DNA of 8,821 nt, from the NCBI GenBank assembly GCA_947259675.1, contig CAMYNE010000050.1:1-8821 (forward strand). Reading direction: 5' to 3'. The notes under the pieces were generated by a model that was given only the letters and a program-made list of their open reading frames with translations, was not told the origin of the DNA and did no database searches. Source of the DNA: an uncultured Pirellulaceae bacterium (GTDB taxonomy: Bacteria > Planctomycetota > Planctomycetia > Pirellulales > Pirellulaceae). The translations under genes were made by a program, and so were the position numbers. Position 1 is the first letter of the stretch. Each line of letters opens with the position of its first letter. Below, one piece after another: positions 6,227 to 8,821 of the stretch.

Positions 6227-6904
6227 ATGCTTACGGCTGCCACCGTAAAATCACTTCCGCGGCCAAGCGATGCACAATGGCGGGCGTTTAAAGACCATTT
6301 GTATGGCGGTCATAGCTGGTACAAACATCTCCCGTTGTTCGACGGCGGTGAGTTCGTTGTGTTTCTGGCTCCAGACGCCGGTGAAAAATATCCCCTGCTA
6401 CATCCCAGACTCCCGACAGAAAACACCCTCGACGGTTACCGCCGCGCTTTCGGCCATCTCGACTATATCTATCGTGCTCATCCCAACGAGCCTTTTGGAC
6501 GGGATGGTTCAGCGGCACCTCAACTCGATGACGAAATTCTCAAGTTTTGTCGATTCAATCTATACCCGTTCGTTTCAGCGGAGTTCTACTGGTCCGTCCA
6601 CAAACAAGATGTGGCCCGCATTCGGAACGGTGCCAAGCATCCACGTGCAGCGGCGATACTCGATGCCTACGACGCCGAACAACAAATGGAACAATGCTGG
6701 GATCAAATATCCGATTCTGATCGAGACGAGATTTACGAGATTGATGATACCGAAACAGCACTGCGAGAACAGTCATTTAACGATTCTATCCTGCGGTATC
6801 TCGAATTTCAGGAATCGGCGGCTGATTCGTATTTGAAACTGCACTTACCGGAGATACAAAAACTTGAGCGTTGCGTTGACGATGTTCAACAGTGGCTGGC
6901 GTAA
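6227..6904 (+). CDS. Conserved-looking hypothetical protein with HSWYKHLPL motif
   Basis: The 225-residue protein is soluble, with no signal peptide or membrane segment. The N-terminal third carries the striking block GGHSWYKHLPLFDGGEFVVF (27-46), followed by LAPDAGEKYPLLHPRLP (47-63). I have seen this HSWYKHLPL pattern in uncharacterised bacterial proteins but know no function for it. The second half is acidic and helical, with an Asp/Glu-rich stretch DSDRDEIYEIDDTE around 163-176 and an amphipathic C-terminal helix ending in QQWLA. The ATG has a clear AAGGA at 6216-6220, six bases away, which supports translation from 6227. It lies 247 bases after the pseG stop, behind repeats, so it is probably a separate transcript. 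It converges on the permease gene with a 68-base gap. No frame problem is seen. Confidence 0.75.
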   Translation: MLTAATVKSLPRPSDAQWRAFKDHLYGGHSWYKHLPLFDGGEFVVFLAPDAGEKYPLLHPRLPTENTLDGYRRAFGHLDYIYRAHPNEPFGRDGSAAPQLDDEILKFCRFNLYPFVSAEFYWSVHKQDVARIRNGAKHPRAAAILDAYDAEQQMEQCWDQISDSDRDEIYEIDDTETALREQSFNDSILRYLEFQESAADSYLKLHLPEIQKLERCVDDVQQWLA

Positions 6905-6972
6905 CTGTTTCGCCAAAGCTACATTCTGTCCGCTGCCGTGTCCCGCAAATAGAATTTGTTTGGCATTGGTGA

Positions 6973-8406
6973 TTATCCGCCGGTAAACGCCCATTTGAGG
7001 ATTTCGCCGATTCTTGGCGATTTGCCTTGCCACAAGATTCCGACGCGGAAAATTCTGGCGGCCAGATAAACAATGAAGATCGTGGCAATCGCCGTCAAGA
7101 TGAACCCCAGCATTGGCTGCCACCACGGAATTGACTGACCAGTTGCCAAGCGAAGCATCATCGTTGTCGGAGTGGCGGGTGGGAACAGCGAAAATCCGGT
7201 GGCCAGTTTGCCGAGGGGCTCGCGAACAATGAAAATCCAGACAAACATCGGACTCATCAAGAGCATCCAAACCGGCAATAACATCGTTTGGGCTTCTTTC
7301 AACTGCGAAACCGAAGCTCCGATTGCCATAAAGATCGCCGCGTAAAAAAGCACGCCCATGATTTGAAAGACGATAAACCACGGGGCCAGCTCAAATGGTA
7401 TTTTGTCCGTCCAGCCTCGGTAGATGCACATCACGTAGGCTCCCGCCAGGTAAATCACAAAAACCGTCAATGAGCCGGCTACCGTTCCGAGCAGTTTGCC
7501 CGTCATTAACTGCATTGGGTTGGCGCTTCCGAGCAAGACTTCGGCGATGCGTTGCGATTTTTCTTCGAGCACGCTTTCGAGCATGGGTTGTGATGCCATG
7601 AAGATGACCATGAACATCAGCATCATCACGACCATCGGCAAGAAGATGGCGGTGAGCGTGTCTTTGCCTTTGTTAGTCGTGATTTTTCCATCACTCGACT
7701 TTTCGACAAGTCCCATTCCGACTACCTGCATCGGCAAACTGGCTTCTTGAACCAGGATTGCCAAATCCGGAACATTATTTTTTTTGCCGATATCGTTTAA
7801 TCGTTTGGCTTTGACCGTTTCGTTGATGACTTGCGCGATCCAACTGCGAGCGTTAGAAAGGCTGGAGTTTTGGGAAAAAAAACGAATGTTGCCCGAATCG
7901 TCCTCATCGACAGCTTGTGTTTCATCTACGTTTTCGAGGTCGTCCTCTGTGGTCTGGTCAGATTCAAAGGCTCCGTGTGAAGCATAATTCGATTGACTGG
8001 GCTCCAGTGCGGTTGCCGGAATTTCGACAAACGCATAAAGGTCCTGGGATTTGATTTGGTTGGAAAGCTCAACTCGCAGTTCATCCGTGACTTCACCTTC
8101 GATAATTTCGATGAGATATTCCTCTCGCGTCGCACCCGGAGAATTATCTCCTTCGCCATTCTCATGAAGTCTCGCCAGCGCGTCATTTCGCTGTTTGGCT
8201 TTGATTTGAATCGTTTCGGCGAATTCACCGGTCTGGTCTGAAATCGCGATCTTGCGTTGCTTGGTCTCCCCAACATTTTGCAATAATTCCATTGCCAGAA
8301 TTCCGCCGCCCATGAGAATGGGCATCATGATGATCGAAGCAAGAAATGCTTTGGTACCCACCATGGCTCGATATTCGCGAAGCGCAATCGTGACAATTTT
8401 TCTCAT
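6973..8406 (-). CDS. ABC-2 type (NatB-like) ABC transporter permease
   Basis: The 477-residue membrane protein has the layout of NatB/ABC2_membrane_3 permeases. One N-terminal transmembrane helix (about 20-42) is followed by a roughly 200-residue extracytoplasmic domain, then five helices (about 249-271, 305-327, 342-363, 374-394, 432-451). The family signature is LEEKSQRIAEVLLGSANPMQ (280-299), followed by LMTGKLLG (300-307), on the cytoplasmic side. Relatives export sodium, lipids or antimicrobials using a separate ATPase. The external domain has an acidic insert, about 149-171 (ESDQTTEDDLENVDE and following). ATG 8404-8406 starts the conserved MRKIVTIALREYRAM; an upstream TTG at 8440-8442 would add twelve unlike residues. 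No good Shine-Dalgarno is visible. The partner ATPase normally precedes it but is absent from the 415 bases upstream, so the substrate cannot be inferred. Confidence 0.85.
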   Translation of the reverse strand: MRKIVTIALREYRAMVGTKAFLASIIMMPILMGGGILAMELLQNVGETKQRKIAISDQTGEFAETIQIKAKQRNDALARLHENGEGDNSPGATREEYLIEIIEGEVTDELRVELSNQIKSQDLYAFVEIPATALEPSQSNYASHGAFESDQTTEDDLENVDETQAVDEDDSGNIRFFSQNSSLSNARSWIAQVINETVKAKRLNDIGKKNNVPDLAILVQEASLPMQVVGMGLVEKSSDGKITTNKGKDTLTAIFLPMVVMMLMFMVIFMASQPMLESVLEEKSQRIAEVLLGSANPMQLMTGKLLGTVAGSLTVFVIYLAGAYVMCIYRGWTDKIPFELAPWFIVFQIMGVLFYAAIFMAIGASVSQLKEAQTMLLPVWMLLMSPMFVWIFIVREPLGKLATGFSLFPPATPTTMMLRLATGQSIPWWQPMLGFILTAIATIFIVYLAARIFRVGILWQGKSPRIGEILKWAFTGG

Positions 8407-8448
8407 GTGATTCTGCTGTTTTCCGATCAGAGCAATGATCAATTTATT

Positions 8449-8491
8449 GTGGCGGCGTCAGCCCTGACGCCGATCCCGGCCAAGAGACTGT
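8449..8491. repeat. Second REP-like hairpin with conserved spacer
   Basis: GTGG (8449-8452) is followed by a perfect 8-bp stem CGGCGTCA (8453-8460)/TGACGCCG (8465-8472) with loop GCCC. The adjoining 21 bases (8471-8491) match the spacer of the 5996-6075 element (6029-6049) at 14 of 21 ungapped positions, both starting CGAT and ending GAGACTGT. A right-hand mirror hairpin is not clearly present; only a weak TCGG/CCGA pairing follows. The hairpin is about 45 bases upstream of the permease start codon. Confidence 0.6.
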
Positions 8492-8727
8492 CGGGGCCAT
8501 ACATTAGAGACCGATACATCAACCTGACCTCTGCCCTGGCATTTTTTTCAATATAAAGAATTGCCTCGTGTTTTGATATGCGGTCGACGGAGTCGATCAT
8601 TAACGTCTCCCAAAAAACTACCCCTACGACACAAGGTAACGAAGCAAAACGGGACTGGCTCGACATCAGTGTTTATTACTTGGAAAGATGCCGTGTATCG
8701 TGATTGCCCCCCTTTTGCGCAGCGATA
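8492..8727. other. Gene-free region upstream of the permease
   Basis: No open frame here has convincing protein character or start context on either strand; the longest minus-strand frame has unremarkable, low-complexity-free sequence that I do not recognise. No ABC ATPase motif (Walker A, LSGGQ) is found on either strand. A T-rich patch near 8540-8560 is the only compositional feature. Confidence 0.4.
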
Positions 8728-8799
8728 ACTGCGAAGCAGTGGCAGCATTTAGCCTGGGGTCAGGTTTGCGAGCATTAGCGAGTAAACCGCAGCCCCAGG
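8728..8799. repeat. Compound inverted repeat (two hairpins)
   Basis: A tight hairpin ACTGC-GAA-GCAGT (8728-8740) is followed by a large nested palindrome. The outer arms are CCTGGGG (8753-8759) and CCCCAGG (8793-8799); the inner arms are GGTTT (8763-8767) and AAACC (8784-8788). The apical part holds GCGAG twice (8768-8772, 8778-8782) around CATTA. It is probably a dispersed intergenic repeat and may continue past the window edge. Confidence 0.55.
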
Positions 8800-8821
8800 T
8801 ATCGTCAGCCGCGCGAAACTC

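Noticed and set aside
6946..6958. Hairpin CAAAT-AGA-ATTTG between the converging genes as a bidirectional terminator
   Set aside because: The stem is only five AT-rich pairs with no proper T run on either side, so it is too weak to call.
8439..8666. 75-residue minus-strand frame upstream of the permease
   Set aside because: It overlaps the REP-like hairpin, has no clear ribosome binding site, and shows no recognisable protein motifs.

Overview
The window looks like part of a planctomycete-type chromosome (Pirellulaceae-like is my best guess). GC is close to 50%, the intergenic spaces are full of small hairpin repeats, and a surface-sugar cluster sits beside lineage-specific hypothetical genes. 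The organism call is inference from gene style; no rRNA or other marker is present.

Layout. Bases 1-~190 are GC-richer (about 59%) and encode, on the minus strand, part of a TRAP-transporter small permease (DctQ type). They abut, at a short palindromic stretch, the C-terminal third of a capsule-type polysaccharide/glycosyltransferase protein on the plus strand (to 605). Both genes lose their 5' ends at the same point, so this is a junction: a contig misjoin/chimera or a real rearrangement. A small predicted lipoprotein follows (691-1119), then about 340 bases of gene-free DNA carrying two related GC-rich hairpin repeats.

The core is a compact plus-strand operon (1462-5979) for a pseudaminic-acid-type nonulosonate: pseB (4,6-dehydratase/5-epimerase), pseC (PLP aminotransferase), an SpsF/PseF-like cytidylyltransferase that probably starts at a TTG overlapping the pseC stop, and a PseG glycosyl hydrolase fused to a C-terminal GNAT domain (PseH-like). 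The last two genes overlap as TGATG. Together they cover dehydration, transamination, N-acetylation, UDP removal and CMP activation. The condensing synthase (PseI/NeuB family) is not in the window. The capsule-type protein upstream suggests the sugar goes onto a surface glycan, but this is inference.

Downstream, a short inverted pair of REP-like hairpins (5996-6075) closes the operon. After it come an unrecognised 225-residue protein with an HSWYKHLPL motif (6227-6904) and, converging on it, a NatB-type ABC-2 permease on the minus strand (8406-6973). A second REP-like hairpin sharing spacer sequence with the first lies just upstream of the permease start. The last ~380 bases have no convincing gene and end in another large inverted repeat. 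I see no tRNA, rRNA, CRISPR array, transposase or defence system. The most unusual items are the junction at ~190, the PseG-GNAT fusion without a local synthase, and the REP-type repeats.
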